Below the pieces are notes generated by a model. That model saw only the letters and a program-made list of their open reading frames with translations. It had not been told where the DNA came from and ran no database searches. A program made the position numbers and the translations under genes. Positions 17,812 through 28,087 of a DNA stretch of 64,000 bases are shown one piece after another; positions within the stretch are counted from its first letter, which is position 1, and each line of letters starts with the position of its first letter. The DNA comes from Nocardioides perillae (GTDB lineage Bacteria; Actinomycetota; Actinomycetes; Propionibacteriales; Nocardioidaceae). The DNA lies in contig NZ_JACCAC010000001.1 in the NCBI RefSeq assembly GCF_013409425.1, positions 868,001 through 932,000 on the forward strand, written 5' to 3'.

Positions 17812-19026
17812 TCACCCGCCGGCCGCTGCGCCCGCGCGCCGCCGGTCGACGACGCGGGTCTGCCGGCCGACCCACCAGCTGCCGGCGAGGGCCAGCACGC
17901 CCAGCACCACCGAGACCGCCGCGAGCGGCACGAGCGCGGCGAGCCCGCTGACGAGCAGCGGACCGCCGGAGCCGCCGGCCTCCCCGGCGAGCCGCCAGCC
18001 ACCCAGGAACTGCGCTCGACCGACCACCGGAGCGGAGTCGGCACCCAGCGTCATCACGATCCCGGAGCCGAGCCCGTTGCCCGCCCCCAGCAGGACCGCC
18101 ACCGCGGCCACCGACCACGCCGACGCGGTGAAGGGGAGCAGCAGGCCCGCGAGGGCCGTCGTCGCCACGACCGGCACGGCCACGACGGCGCGGCCGCGGG
18201 TGTCGAGGAGCCAGCCACCGGGCCAGGCCAACGCGATGTCGACGGCGGCGGCCACCGCGAAGACCAGCGAGGTGGTGCTGGCCGAGAGGCCCACCTGGTC
18301 GGCCCACAGCGGGAGCAGCGTCGAGCGCACCGAGCGCGAGGCGCCGATGACCACCACCGCGGAGCCGAGGGTGACCAGCACCCGCCGGTGCTCGCGCAGC
18401 ACGTCGCGCACCCGCAGGTGGCCGCTCGCGCGCTGCTCCGCACGCGAGCCGGAGCCCAGGTCGGGGACGGCGAGGGCGACCAGCGCGGCGAGCAGCGACG
18501 CCGCGACCGCGAGCCAGAAGGCCGCCCGGATGCCGCCGACGCCGATGAGCGCCGCGCCGATCAGCGGCCCCACCAGCACGCCGACGCGGTGGCTGGCGCC
18601 CAGCGCGGCGAGCGCACGGGCGCGCGAGCCGTCGGGCACCGCGTCGATGACGAAGCCCTGCCGGGCGATCAGGAAGGCCGACCAGGCGGCGCCGCTGGCC
18701 AGGACGGCCGCGCTGAGCACCACGACGGAGCCGGTGAGCGCCGCCGCCGCCATCGCGGCCGCGTCGACGACGCCGCCCACGACCAGCGTGCGCCGCTCGC
18801 CGATGCGCGCCACCAGCGCGCCGGCGGGCAGCGAGGTCGCGAAGGCGCCGAGGCCGAGCAGCGCGACGACCAGCCCGGCGCCCGCGACGCTCGCGCCGAG
18901 GTCGCGGGCGTGCAGCGCGAGCACCGGCAGCACCGCGCCGTGCCCGACCGAGGCCGCCACGCTCGGTCCGTACGCCGCCAGCGCGACGCTGCGGAGCCGG
19001 AACGGCTCGGGCGGGGCGCTCGTCAC
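17812..19026 (-). CDS. MFS transporter
   Basis: A 404-aa protein with twelve predicted helices. Motif A-like loop [13 protein letters not shown] is present and [15 protein letters not shown] is the equivalent loop in the second half. GTG 19026 starts [20 protein letters not shown]. Substrate unknown; a drug-efflux type is plausible. Independent from the neighbouring aldo/keto reductase, which is 155 nt away on the same strand. Confidence 0.85.
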   Translation of the reverse strand: MTSAPPEPFRLRSVALAAYGPSVAASVGHGAVLPVLALHARDLGASVAGAGLVVALLGLGAFATSLPAGALVARIGERRTLVVGGVVDAAAMAAAALTGSVVVLSAAVLASGAAWSAFLIARQGFVIDAVPDGSRARALAALGASHRVGVLVGPLIGAALIGVGGIRAAFWLAVAASLLAALVALAVPDLGSGSRAEQRASGHLRVRDVLREHRRVLVTLGSAVVVIGASRSVRSTLLPLWADQVGLSASTTSLVFAVAAAVDIALAWPGGWLLDTRGRAVVAVPVVATTALAGLLLPFTASAWSVAAVAVLLGAGNGLGSGIVMTLGADSAPVVGRAQFLGGWRLAGEAGGSGGPLLVSGLAALVPLAAVSVVLGVLALAGSWWVGRQTRVVDRRRAGAAAGG

Positions 19027-19181
19027 GGGCCCATCCTCGCCGAGCGGCGCCGGCGCCCGTCCTCGGGTGCGGCCCGGGCCTCCGGACGAGGACCCCGGAG
19101 ACACCACGGGCCCGCCCCGCGGTGCGCGGAGCGGGCCCGGTGCGCCGACGGTGCGGCGCGGCGTACGTGCGGGGTGGTGGC

Positions 19182-20027
19182 TCAGCCGGGGACGTAGTCG
19201 AACGTCGCCGGGTGCGGCCCGGTGCGGCCGTCCTCGCCGCGGTCGAGCCCCGAGATGCGGTCCACCTCGTCGGCGGAGAGCTCGAAGTCGAAGATCTCGA
19301 AGTTCTGCCGCATGCGCTCGGGGGTGACCGACTTCGGGAAGACGACGTCGCCGCGCTCGACGTGCCAGCGCAGGGCGACCTGGGCGGCGCTCTTGCCCTT
19401 CTCCTCGGCGATGGAGGTCAGGACCGGGTCGTCGAGCACCGCGCCCTGGGCGATGGGCGACCACGCCTCGGTGACGACGCCGTGGCGGGCGTTCGCCGCA
19501 CGCACGGCCTCGTTGCCGAAGTAGGGGTGCACCTCGACCTGGTTGACCACCGGCACGACCCCGGTCTCCGCGACGATCCGGTCGAGGTGGTCGGGCTCGA
19601 AGTTCGAGACGCCGACGCTGGCCGCGCGGCCGTCCTCGACGAAGGAGGCGAGCGTCTGCCAGGTCGAGACGAAGTCGCCGTCGTAGAGCGTCGGCAGCGG
19701 CCAGTGGATCAGGAACAGGTCGATGCGGTCGAGGCCGAGCGCCTCCAGCGTGCCGTCGAAGGCGCGCCGCGCGTCGTCGGGGCGGTGGAAGCCGTTGTTC
19801 AGCTTGCTCGTGACGTAGAGCTGGTCGCGGGCGATGCCGGAGGCCGCCAGCGCGGCGCCGACGCCGGCCTCGTTCTGGTACATCTGCGCGGTGTCGACGT
19901 GGCGGTAGCCGATCTCGAGGGCCTGCGAGACCACCTGCTCGGTGTCCTCGGGCGGCACCTGGTAGGTGCCGAAGCCCAGCTGCGGGATGGTCGTCCGGTC
20001 GTGGAGGGTGAGGTTCGGGACGGTCAT
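19182..20027 (-). CDS. aldo/keto reductase
   Basis: A 281-aa AKR. It shows [17 protein letters not shown], then [18 protein letters not shown] (catalytic Asp and Tyr), [17 protein letters not shown] (Lys), LIHWPLP (His), [12 protein letters not shown] and [15 protein letters not shown] (NADPH-phosphate Lys/Arg). Resembles 2,5-diketo-D-gluconate reductase-type (AKR5) enzymes. ATG 20027 ([15 protein letters not shown]) is preferred over the upstream start because it matches family N-termini. Cytosolic; substrate unknown. Confidence 0.92.
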   Translation of the reverse strand: MTVPNLTLHDRTTIPQLGFGTYQVPPEDTEQVVSQALEIGYRHVDTAQMYQNEAGVGAALAASGIARDQLYVTSKLNNGFHRPDDARRAFDGTLEALGLDRIDLFLIHWPLPTLYDGDFVSTWQTLASFVEDGRAASVGVSNFEPDHLDRIVAETGVVPVVNQVEVHPYFGNEAVRAANARHGVVTEAWSPIAQGAVLDDPVLTSIAEEKGKSAAQVALRWHVERGDVVFPKSVTPERMRQNFEIFDFELSADEVDRISGLDRGEDGRTGPHPATFDYVPG

Positions 20028-20156
20028 GCGGGGCGCAACCGCGCCCCGGGTCCTGGTTGTTCCCGGCACCCCCGGGGAGTGTGTCCCAGATCACCCCGTC
20101 GCGGGGGCTCCGGGGGAACAGCAACGCCTGTCACTGCGTTGGGCCGAGTGCGACAA

Positions 20157-20177
20157 CTTGAGCCAGATCGACTCAAT
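20157..20177. promoter_or_regulatory. HAIR-type HspR operator upstream of dnaK
   Basis: CTTGAGC-N7-ACTCAAT closely matches the HspR consensus CTTGAGT-N7-ACTCAAG and lies 115 nt upstream of the dnaK start. hspR is the last gene of this cluster, so feedback repression is expected. Confidence 0.85.
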
Positions 20178-20291
20178 CAACTTGTCCGCAGCCTGTCTGC
20201 GCCGCAGACTGGTCCGCACGCACCACCGGTGCAGCACCCCGCACCACGAAGCCCGGCAGCGACGCTGCCGACGAGATCCGGAGGTATCCAC

Positions 20292-22151
<1,860 letters not shown>

Positions 22152-22187
22152 CCGACCGGCCGTGAGCCGGCCGGCCGACGGCCCGCC

Positions 22188-22227
22188 GGCCCCGGGGCAG
22201 GAGCACAGCGCTCCTGCCCCCGGGGCC
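22188..22227 (+). terminator. hairpin between dnaK and grpE
   Basis: GGCCCCGGGGCAGGAGC (22188-22204), a 5-nt loop, then the complement GCTCCTGCCCCCGGGGCC with one bulged base. It sits just before the grpE ribosome site. It could attenuate transcription so that grpE is made at lower level than dnaK, or protect the dnaK 3' end. Confidence 0.6.
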
Positions 22228-22245
22228 GCTCCCCAGGAGGACCAC

Positions 22246-22893
22246 GTGAGCGACGAGCAGCACGCCCAGGACGAGCAGCACGCCCAGGACGGGCAGGACA
22301 CGACGGCGGCCGCCGGCACCGGTGGCGGCACCGACGCCGAGCAGCAGCACGAGGCCCCGGCCGACGGGCAGGCCGCGAGCGCCACGCCGCTCGACGACGT
22401 GCCGGCCGACGGCGGCGTGGCCGACGCGGCGGAGGCCGACGACCCGCTGGCCGCCACCCAGCGGGCGCTCGAGGAGCGCACCGTCGACCTGCAGCGCCTG
22501 CAGGCGGAGTTCCTCAACTACAAGCGACGCGTCGAGCGCGACCGCGACCTGCTGAAGGAGAACGCCCGCTACGACGTGCTCGCACCGATCACCGAGGTGC
22601 TCGACACCGTCGACCGGGCCCGCGAGTCGGCGGAGAAGTCGGGCACCGAGCTCGACGGGGGTCTGCGCGCCGTCGCCGAGCAGCTGGAGCGCACCGTCGA
22701 GCGGCTCGGGCTGACGAAGTTCGGCGTCTCGGGCGACGCCTTCGACCCTCAGCTGCACGAGGCGCTCTCGCACCTCGGCGAGGACGCCGAGGTGGAGGTG
22801 ACCACGTGCAAGGTGGTCGCCAAGGCCGGCTACCGCATCGGCGACCGCGTCGTGCGCGCGGCGCAGGTGCTCGTCGTCGACCCGCCGGCCTGA
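22246..22893 (+). CDS. grpE: nucleotide exchange factor GrpE
   Basis: A 215-aa protein. GTG 22246 is chosen for its CAGGAGGA ribosome site; an earlier in-frame GTG exists. A long Gln/Asp/Ala-rich N-terminus (to about residue 72) precedes the coiled coil (LEERTVDLQRLQAEFLNYKR) and the C-terminal beta domain (GDAFDPQLHEALSHL, then GYRIGDRVVRAAQVLV). Stimulates ADP release from DnaK. Part of the heat-shock operon. Confidence 0.97.
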   Translation: MSDEQHAQDEQHAQDGQDTTAAAGTGGGTDAEQQHEAPADGQAASATPLDDVPADGGVADAAEADDPLAATQRALEERTVDLQRLQAEFLNYKRRVERDRDLLKENARYDVLAPITEVLDTVDRARESAEKSGTELDGGLRAVAEQLERTVERLGLTKFGVSGDAFDPQLHEALSHLGEDAEVEVTTCKVVAKAGYRIGDRVVRAAQVLVVDPPA

Positions 22894-22951
22894 GCGCCGC
22901 GGGCCGAGCCGCACTGCACGACGTACGACCGCCAGGGGAGGGGAGGAGACC

Positions 22952-24154
22952 GTGACCAACGCCGACTGGGTCCGCAAGGACTTCTACGCCGAGCTCGGCG
23001 TCGCGAAGGACGCGTCGGCCGACGAGGTCAAGAAGGCCTACCGCAAGCTGGCGCGCGCCAACCACCCCGACTCGCACCCCGACGACGAGGCGAAGCACGA
23101 GAAGTTCAAGCGCGTCGCGGAGGCCTACGACGTCGTCGGCGACCCCGAGAAGCGCCAGCAGTACGACCAGGTGCGCGCGGCCGGCGGGGGCTACCCCGGT
23201 GGCTTCCCCGGTGGCTTCGGCGGGGCCGGCGGCGGGGCCGGCGGCTTCCCCGGCGGCTTCGACCTCGACGACCTGCTGCGGCAGCGCACCGGGGGGCCCG
23301 GCGGCGCCGGCGGACCGGGCGGGGCGGGCGGCTTCGGCGACATGTTCGGCGACCTCTTCGGCGGCGGGGCCGCGGGCGGGGGCCGGCGGCGGCGCCCGCA
23401 GAAGGGCACCGACGTCGAGAGCACCGCGACGATCGGCTTCGCCGAGTCGCTCGAGGGTGTGACGATCTCGCTGCGGCTGACCAGCGACGCGGCGTGCGGC
23501 ACCTGCCACGGCTCGGGCGGCAAGCCCGGCACCAAGCCGCGGGTGTGCCCGCAGTGCGACGGCGCCGGCTTCGTCACCGCCTCGGTGGGCGGCGCCTTCT
23601 CGATGAACGAGACGTGCCCCGCCTGCCACGGTCGGCAGCTGCTGCACGACGAGCCGTGCCCCACCTGCCACGGCTCGGGTCGCGGCACGAGCGCGCGCAC
23701 GATCCAGGCGCGCATCCCGGCCGGCGTCAAGGACGGCCAGCGCATCCGGCTCCGGGGCAAGGGCGGTCCCGGCGAGCACGGGGGACCGGCCGGCGACCTC
23801 TTCGTCACCGTCAAGGTGACGCCGCACCGCGTCTTCGGCCGCTCGGGCGACAACCTGACGCTCGACGTGCCGGTGTCCTTCGACGAGGCCGCCCTCGGCG
23901 CCGAGGTGCGGGTGCCGACGCTCGGCGGGGCGCCCGTGACCCTGCGGCTGCCCCCGGGCACGCCCAACGGCCGCACCTTCCGGGTGCGCGGCAAGGGTGT
24001 GGTGCGCGCCGACGGCAGCCGCGGCGACCTGCTCGCCACCGTCGAGGTGCAGGTGCCGGCGGTCCTCGACGACGCGGCGCGTGCGGCGGTCGAGGCCTAT
24101 CGCGAGGCGACGGCCGGGCAGCCCCGGCGGCAGGCCCTCTTCGAGGACGCCTGA
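22952..24154 (+). CDS. dnaJ: chaperone DnaJ
   Basis: A 400-aa type I J-protein. J domain 8-67 with HPD at residues 38-40; Gly/Phe-rich region 68-145; zinc-binding domain with four Cys repeats from residue 182 (CGTCHGSG, CPQCDGAG, CPACHGRQ, CPTCHGSG) to about 243; then the two C-terminal peptide-binding domains. The third repeat ends RQ instead of G-x-G but keeps both cysteines. Start GTG 22952 follows ggggaggag. Its TGA overlaps the hspR ATG by one base. Confidence 0.98.
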   Translation: MTNADWVRKDFYAELGVAKDASADEVKKAYRKLARANHPDSHPDDEAKHEKFKRVAEAYDVVGDPEKRQQYDQVRAAGGGYPGGFPGGFGGAGGGAGGFPGGFDLDDLLRQRTGGPGGAGGPGGAGGFGDMFGDLFGGGAAGGGRRRRPQKGTDVESTATIGFAESLEGVTISLRLTSDAACGTCHGSGGKPGTKPRVCPQCDGAGFVTASVGGAFSMNETCPACHGRQLLHDEPCPTCHGSGRGTSARTIQARIPAGVKDGQRIRLRGKGGPGEHGGPAGDLFVTVKVTPHRVFGRSGDNLTLDVPVSFDEAALGAEVRVPTLGGAPVTLRLPPGTPNGRTFRVRGKGVVRADGSRGDLLATVEVQVPAVLDDAARAAVEAYREATAGQPRRQALFEDA

Positions 24155-24618
24155 TGGCGCGGGCGTCGCGGCCGCGCCGGTCCTCCGGCGCGCACCAGGG
24201 CCCGGCACCCGACGCGGCCGTCTACGTCATCAGCGTGGCGGCCGAGCTCACCGGTCTGCACCCGCAGACGCTCCGCTCCTACGAGCGGCTCGGCCTGGTC
24301 ACGCCCGGCCGCACCGGCGGCGGCGGGCGCCGCTACTCCCCGCGCGACGTCGAGCGGCTGCGCCAGATCGCCGAGCTCACCGCCGCCGGTGTCGGCGTCG
24401 AGGGGGTGCGCCGCATCCTCGAGCTCGAGCACCAGGTCGACGCGCTGCAGCGTCGCAACGCCGAGCTCGCCCGCGAGGCCGAGGCCGCCCGCGAGGGACT
24501 GCGCCAGGCGCTCGCCGCCGCCCGTGCCGCCGCGCAGAGCGCGCCGACCAACAAGCTGCCCGTGCTCCGCAGCCCGCAGCCCGGCCAGTCCCTCGTCGTC
24601 TGGCGCCGCCCTCGCTGA
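24154..24618 (+). CDS. hspR: heat-shock repressor HspR (MerR family)
   Basis: A 154-aa protein with a MerR-type winged HTH (residues about 22-92: VYVISVAAELTGLHPQTLRS, then YERLGLVTPGRTGGGGRRYS). A leucine/alanine-rich coiled coil (about 92-125) and a basic tail follow. HspR represses dnaK operons and clpB in actinobacteria by binding HAIR sequences, with DnaK as co-repressor. Both expected HAIR operators are present in this window (20157 and 52575). Confidence 0.96.
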   Translation: MARASRPRRSSGAHQGPAPDAAVYVISVAAELTGLHPQTLRSYERLGLVTPGRTGGGGRRYSPRDVERLRQIAELTAAGVGVEGVRRILELEHQVDALQRRNAELAREAEAAREGLRQALAAARAAAQSAPTNKLPVLRSPQPGQSLVVWRRPR

Positions 24619-24653
24619 CCGGGCGGCGCAGGTGCGGGCGTGCGTCGGAGGGG

Positions 24654-24715
24654 GGTAGTCCGACACAGGTCCGCCCTCCGGACCACGGGGGAGGGCGCAG
24701 GTGTGCCGGACTACC
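24654..24715. terminator. long imperfect hairpin between hspR and the receiver gene
   Basis: GGTAGTCCG...CGCCCTCC pairs with GGAGGGCGC...CCGGACTACC, giving about 25 bp with few mismatches around a 9-nt loop, between convergent stop codons. Likely a bidirectional terminator. Confidence 0.7.
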
Positions 24716-24737
24716 GAGGGGAGGGAGGTACGGCGGG

Positions 24738-25127
24738 TCAGCCGGCCGTGGGCAGGCGGGCGTCGGCGAGCTCTCGGACGCGGGCGAGGAGCGCCTTGAG
24801 CGAGGTGCCCTTCTCGACGTAGCCGTCGGCACCGCGGTCGACCGCCTGCGTCGCCATGGCGCCGGCGCCGAAGCCGGAGAGCACGACGATCACCGCGTCG
24901 GGCAGCAGGGCGCGCATGCCCGGCAACGCCTCGAGACCGTCCATGACCGGCATCGCGAGGTCGAGCAGCACGACGTCGGGCCGCTCGCGCGCGGCGACCT
25001 CGAGGCCGGCGCGGCCGTCGCCGGCCTCGGCGACCACCTCGAAGCCGTCGGCGCGGCTGAAGGCCATCCGCAGCATGTCGCGCAGGTCGGCGGTGTCGTC
25101 GACCAGCAGCACCCGGCGCGCGGTCAC
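24738..25127 (-). CDS. receiver-only (CheY-like) response regulator
   Basis: A 129-aa single receiver domain: VLLVDDTADL (acid pair Asp10/Asp11), phospho-acceptor LLDLAMP (Asp56), VLSGFG (Ser/Thr switch) and VEKGTS (Lys). There is no DNA-binding domain after residue about 120. The GTG start overlaps the stop of the upstream membrane protein (GTGA), so the two are coupled. It probably transmits a signal by protein contact rather than by binding DNA. Confidence 0.88.
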   Translation of the reverse strand: MTARRVLLVDDTADLRDMLRMAFSRADGFEVVAEAGDGRAGLEVAARERPDVVLLDLAMPVMDGLEALPGMRALLPDAVIVVLSGFGAGAMATQAVDRGADGYVEKGTSLKALLARVRELADARLPTAG

Positions 25128-25834
25128 CGCAGGGTCACCGGCGGGTCGGGCTCGCGCGGCTGCGCGGGCTCCCCCGACGCCCCGGGTCGTCCCACCGCTC
25201 CGGGTCGGTCCGGCATCCCGGGCTGGTCCGGGGTCGAGGTCGCGGCGGGGGCCGGCGTGGTGGTCACCGTCGCCGCGCTGCTGCGCAGCAGGCCGGCGGA
25301 GCCGCCGCGCTGGTGGGCGCCGAGGAGGTCGGTGACCATGCCGCTGGCGGCCGCGATGGCGCCGTCGAGGGCCGACATCGCCCGGTCGCGCTCGCCGAGC
25401 TCGAGGGCCATCCGGGCGACGACCAGGCCCTGCAGCACGCCGTCGTTGATCTCGAGCGCCTGCTGCTCGCGCGCACGGAAGTCCTGGAAGAGCGCGGCGC
25501 CCTCCATGAGGGAGGAGTAGCTGCGCCGCAACGTCCAGTAGTAGGCGCCCGCGGCGGCGCCGACGACGTCCCACAGCGCGAGCTGCCAGCCCCACGCGGC
25601 GCGCATGGCGAGGCCCTGCTCGAGGTCGGCGCCGAACCACGGCATCACCATGTGCACCGCGTGCGCCCCGTGGTGCACCGCGCAGGTGAAGAAGATGGTC
25701 GCGGTCGCCGCGCCCAGGGGGTTGCTGCGCAGCTGCCCGCTGCGCACCAGCGGACGCACGATCGCCAGGGTGATCAAGAGGTAGGCGACCATGATCACGG
25801 AGTTGCAGACGAGGCCGACGAGCCACCAGCTCAT
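25124..25834 (-). CDS. membrane protein with degenerate HisKA_3-like segment
   Basis: A 236-aa protein with three membrane helices (about 5-27, 40-62, 82-101). Next comes a cytoplasmic helix pair, EQQALEINDGVLQGLVVARM. This looks like the dimerisation helix of NarL-type histidine kinases (normally E-x-HDG-x-x-Q), but the phospho-acceptor His is Asn130. No ATP-binding domain follows; the protein ends in a Pro/Gly-rich tail. It sits between another membrane gene (4-nt overlap) and the receiver gene (4-nt overlap), so it probably works with them. Confidence 0.7.
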   Translation of the reverse strand: MSWWLVGLVCNSVIMVAYLLITLAIVRPLVRSGQLRSNPLGAATATIFFTCAVHHGAHAVHMVMPWFGADLEQGLAMRAAWGWQLALWDVVGAAAGAYYWTLRRSYSSLMEGAALFQDFRAREQQALEINDGVLQGLVVARMALELGERDRAMSALDGAIAAASGMVTDLLGAHQRGGSAGLLRSSAATVTTTPAPAATSTPDQPGMPDRPGAVGRPGASGEPAQPREPDPPVTLR

Positions 25835-26535
25835 GCGTGCCCTCCCCAGGTGCCGAGGGTGGTCAGGACGACGGCGCAGCCCGCGAGCCACGCCCAGGCG
25901 GTGCCGCTCCACGGTGCGCGCCGCGCCGCGAGGTCGGTGCCCGCGCCGGGCCGCAGGCACCAGGCGAGAGCGGTCGCCGCCCACGCGGCGGCGACGAGGT
26001 CGAGCGGCCCGACCGGTGAGACGGCGCCGTCGTGCAGGCCGAGCGGGAGGCCGGTGGTGCGGCTCGTGACCCAGGCGGCCAGGCACGCGCCGTGGACGAC
26101 CGCGCCGGCCACGCGCAGCCCGGCGCGGCGGGGCACGGGCACCAGCCCCAGCACCGCGAGCGCCCACCCCAGCTGCGCGAGCGCGGCGAGAGCGAAGAGG
26201 CCGGCCAGCGCCGGGTCGGCGAGGTGCAGCGGCGCCACGGCGAGGTGCACGCCCGCGGCGGCGACGCTGCTCGTCGCGGCCAAGGGGGTCCAGGTGGCCG
26301 CGCGCGCGGCGTACGCCGGGTGGTCGCCCGCCGGCGGCCGCTCCAGGACCGCGAGCGTGCCGGTCGCGGCGCGGTGGCGCAGCTCGGCGACGCGGCGGTC
26401 GTGGCCGCCGGTGGGGGCGCGGAGCAGGCCGAGCGCCTGCGCGGCGCGGGGCGCCTGGAGTGCGACGAGGCCGACGCCGCCGAGACCCAGCACGGCGGCG
26501 TGCAGCAGGTGCCCGAGCGCGGGTGCCGACGACAC
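25831..26535 (-). CDS. polytopic membrane protein of a three-gene signalling operon
   Basis: A 234-aa protein with about six hydrophobic helices. GTG 26535 (VSSAPALGHLLHAAVLGLGG) is chosen because GGGAGG lies 7 nt upstream; longer in-frame starts give an implausible Arg-rich leader. Family not recognised. First gene of an overlapping trio with the degenerate sensor-like protein and the receiver, so it may be the sensing component. Confidence 0.65.
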   Translation of the reverse strand: MSSAPALGHLLHAAVLGLGGVGLVALQAPRAAQALGLLRAPTGGHDRRVAELRHRAATGTLAVLERPPAGDHPAYAARAATWTPLAATSSVAAAGVHLAVAPLHLADPALAGLFALAALAQLGWALAVLGLVPVPRRAGLRVAGAVVHGACLAAWVTSRTTGLPLGLHDGAVSPVGPLDLVAAAWAATALAWCLRPGAGTDLAARRAPWSGTAWAWLAGCAVVLTTLGTWGGHA

Positions 26536-26764
26536 GTGCCACCTCCCGCTGCGCCCCGGTGCCGGCCCGGTCGGCCGACGTGCCCACGCTAGGCAGGCGA
26601 CGGCCGCGACACGCCTCCTTGACGCAGTCTTGAGGATCCGTTGCGCCCGCGCACGTGACGCAGTCGTCCACGCGCGACCCTCCCCCCGCCGACGGGCCAC
26701 GGACTACCCTCCGACGCACGGGCGGTGGCGGGCGCCACCGCGGCGGCGAGAGGCGGTGGGCTGC

Positions 26765-28087
26765 GTGTCGTGGCTGTCGCAGGTCGTCGCGGACTTCTTC
26801 GCCGAGGTCGACTGGTGGTACTTCGCCACCATCCCGCTCTTCACGGGCGTCATCGGCTGGCTCATCAACTGGTCGGGCCTGTGGATGCTCTTCTCTCCCG
26901 TGCAGTTCCGCGGGGTCAGGATCCCGGGGATGCGCGAGCTGGCCGGGGTGCTGCCGCGCAAGGTGCAGGAGGTGCCCGGCATCCTGCAGGGCGGCGTCGG
27001 CTGGCAGGGCATCGTGCCGGCGCGGGCGGCCAAGATGGGCTCGATCGCCGTCGACAAGGCGATCGCCAAGCTGGGCACGCCGGCGGAGTTCTACCAGCAG
27101 CTCGAGCCCGACCGGATCGCCGAGCACATCGTCACCGTCTTCCGCCCCGAGATCCCGCAGCTCGTCGACGAGGTGATGCGCCGCGAGCACCCGCGGCTGT
27201 GGCGCGACCTGCCGCGCCCGGTGCGCGAGGCCGTCGTCGAGCGGGTGCAGCAGCAGCTGCCGGCCGTCGTCGGTCGCGTCACCGACGAGATCGGGGTGCA
27301 CATCGACCAGCTGCTCGACCCCAAGATCATGGTCATCGACCACTTCCGGAAGAACCCCGCGCTCGTGGTGCGGATCTTCCGCGACTTCGGCCAGCGCGAG
27401 CTCGACCTCATGGTCACCTTCGGCTTCGTCTTCGGCTTCCTGCTCGGCATCCCCGTGGCCTTCCTCGACCACGCCATCGGCACCTGGTGGGCGCTGCCCG
27501 TGCTGGGCGTCGTGGTCGGCTGGGTGACCAACGCGCTGGGCATGTGGCTGATCTTCGAGCCGACGGAGCCGCGCCGCATCCTGGGCGTCAAGGCCCACGG
27601 CCTCTTCCTGCGCCGCCAGGAGCAGGCTGCCGAGGTCTACGCCCAGATCATCGCCGAGGACGTCATCACCCTCGAGCGCATCGGCGACTTCCTGCTCGAC
27701 GGCCCCCGCGGCGACCGCACCCGCGCGATGCTCGCCACCGCGCTGCGCCCCGCGATCGACCGCGCCGCCGGGCCCGCCCGCGCCGCGGTGCGCGTCGCGA
27801 TCGGCGCCGACCGCTTCGACACCATCCGCGAGTCGGTCGCGCAGGAGGCCGTCGGGCGCACCCTCACGCCCTTCCGCGACCCGGCCTTCTCCGCCCAGCA
27901 GGCCGACAAGATCCGGGTGCTCATCGCGCGGCGCACCAAGGAGCTCCCGCCCCGCGACTTCGTCGAGATGATGCGCTCGGCGATCAAGGAGGACGAGTGG
28001 ATGCTCTACGCCCACGGCGCGATCATGGGAGCGGGCGGCGGCTTCCTGCACTACGCGCTCTTCGCCGCCCTGGGGAGGGCCCACTGA
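26765..28087 (+). CDS. DUF445-like membrane protein
   Basis: About 440 aa. An N-terminal helix (WYFATIPLFTGVIGWLINWS) carries the family's short hairpin, and a second hydrophobic region (TFGFVFGFLLGIPVAFLDHA, then WWALPVLGVVVGWVTNALGM) follows the central amphipathic helices. Repeated ITFEP/FSPVQFRG-like elements suggest an internal duplication, as in DUF445. The start is GTG 26756 or 26765; I take 26765 for better spacing from GAGAGG. Its stop overlaps the next start (TGATG). Confidence 0.7.
   Translation: MSWLSQVVADFFAEVDWWYFATIPLFTGVIGWLINWSGLWMLFSPVQFRGVRIPGMRELAGVLPRKVQEVPGILQGGVGWQGIVPARAAKMGSIAVDKAIAKLGTPAEFYQQLEPDRIAEHIVTVFRPEIPQLVDEVMRREHPRLWRDLPRPVREAVVERVQQQLPAVVGRVTDEIGVHIDQLLDPKIMVIDHFRKNPALVVRIFRDFGQRELDLMVTFGFVFGFLLGIPVAFLDHAIGTWWALPVLGVVVGWVTNALGMWLIFEPTEPRRILGVKAHGLFLRRQEQAAEVYAQIIAEDVITLERIGDFLLDGPRGDRTRAMLATALRPAIDRAAGPARAAVRVAIGADRFDTIRESVAQEAVGRTLTPFRDPAFSAQQADKIRVLIARRTKELPPRDFVEMMRSAIKEDEWMLYAHGAIMGAGGGFLHYALFAALGRAH

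Noticed and set aside
24654-24715. tRNA-like or riboswitch structure after hspR
   Set aside because: It is one long hairpin between convergent stops, without cloverleaf or conserved ligand-binding blocks.
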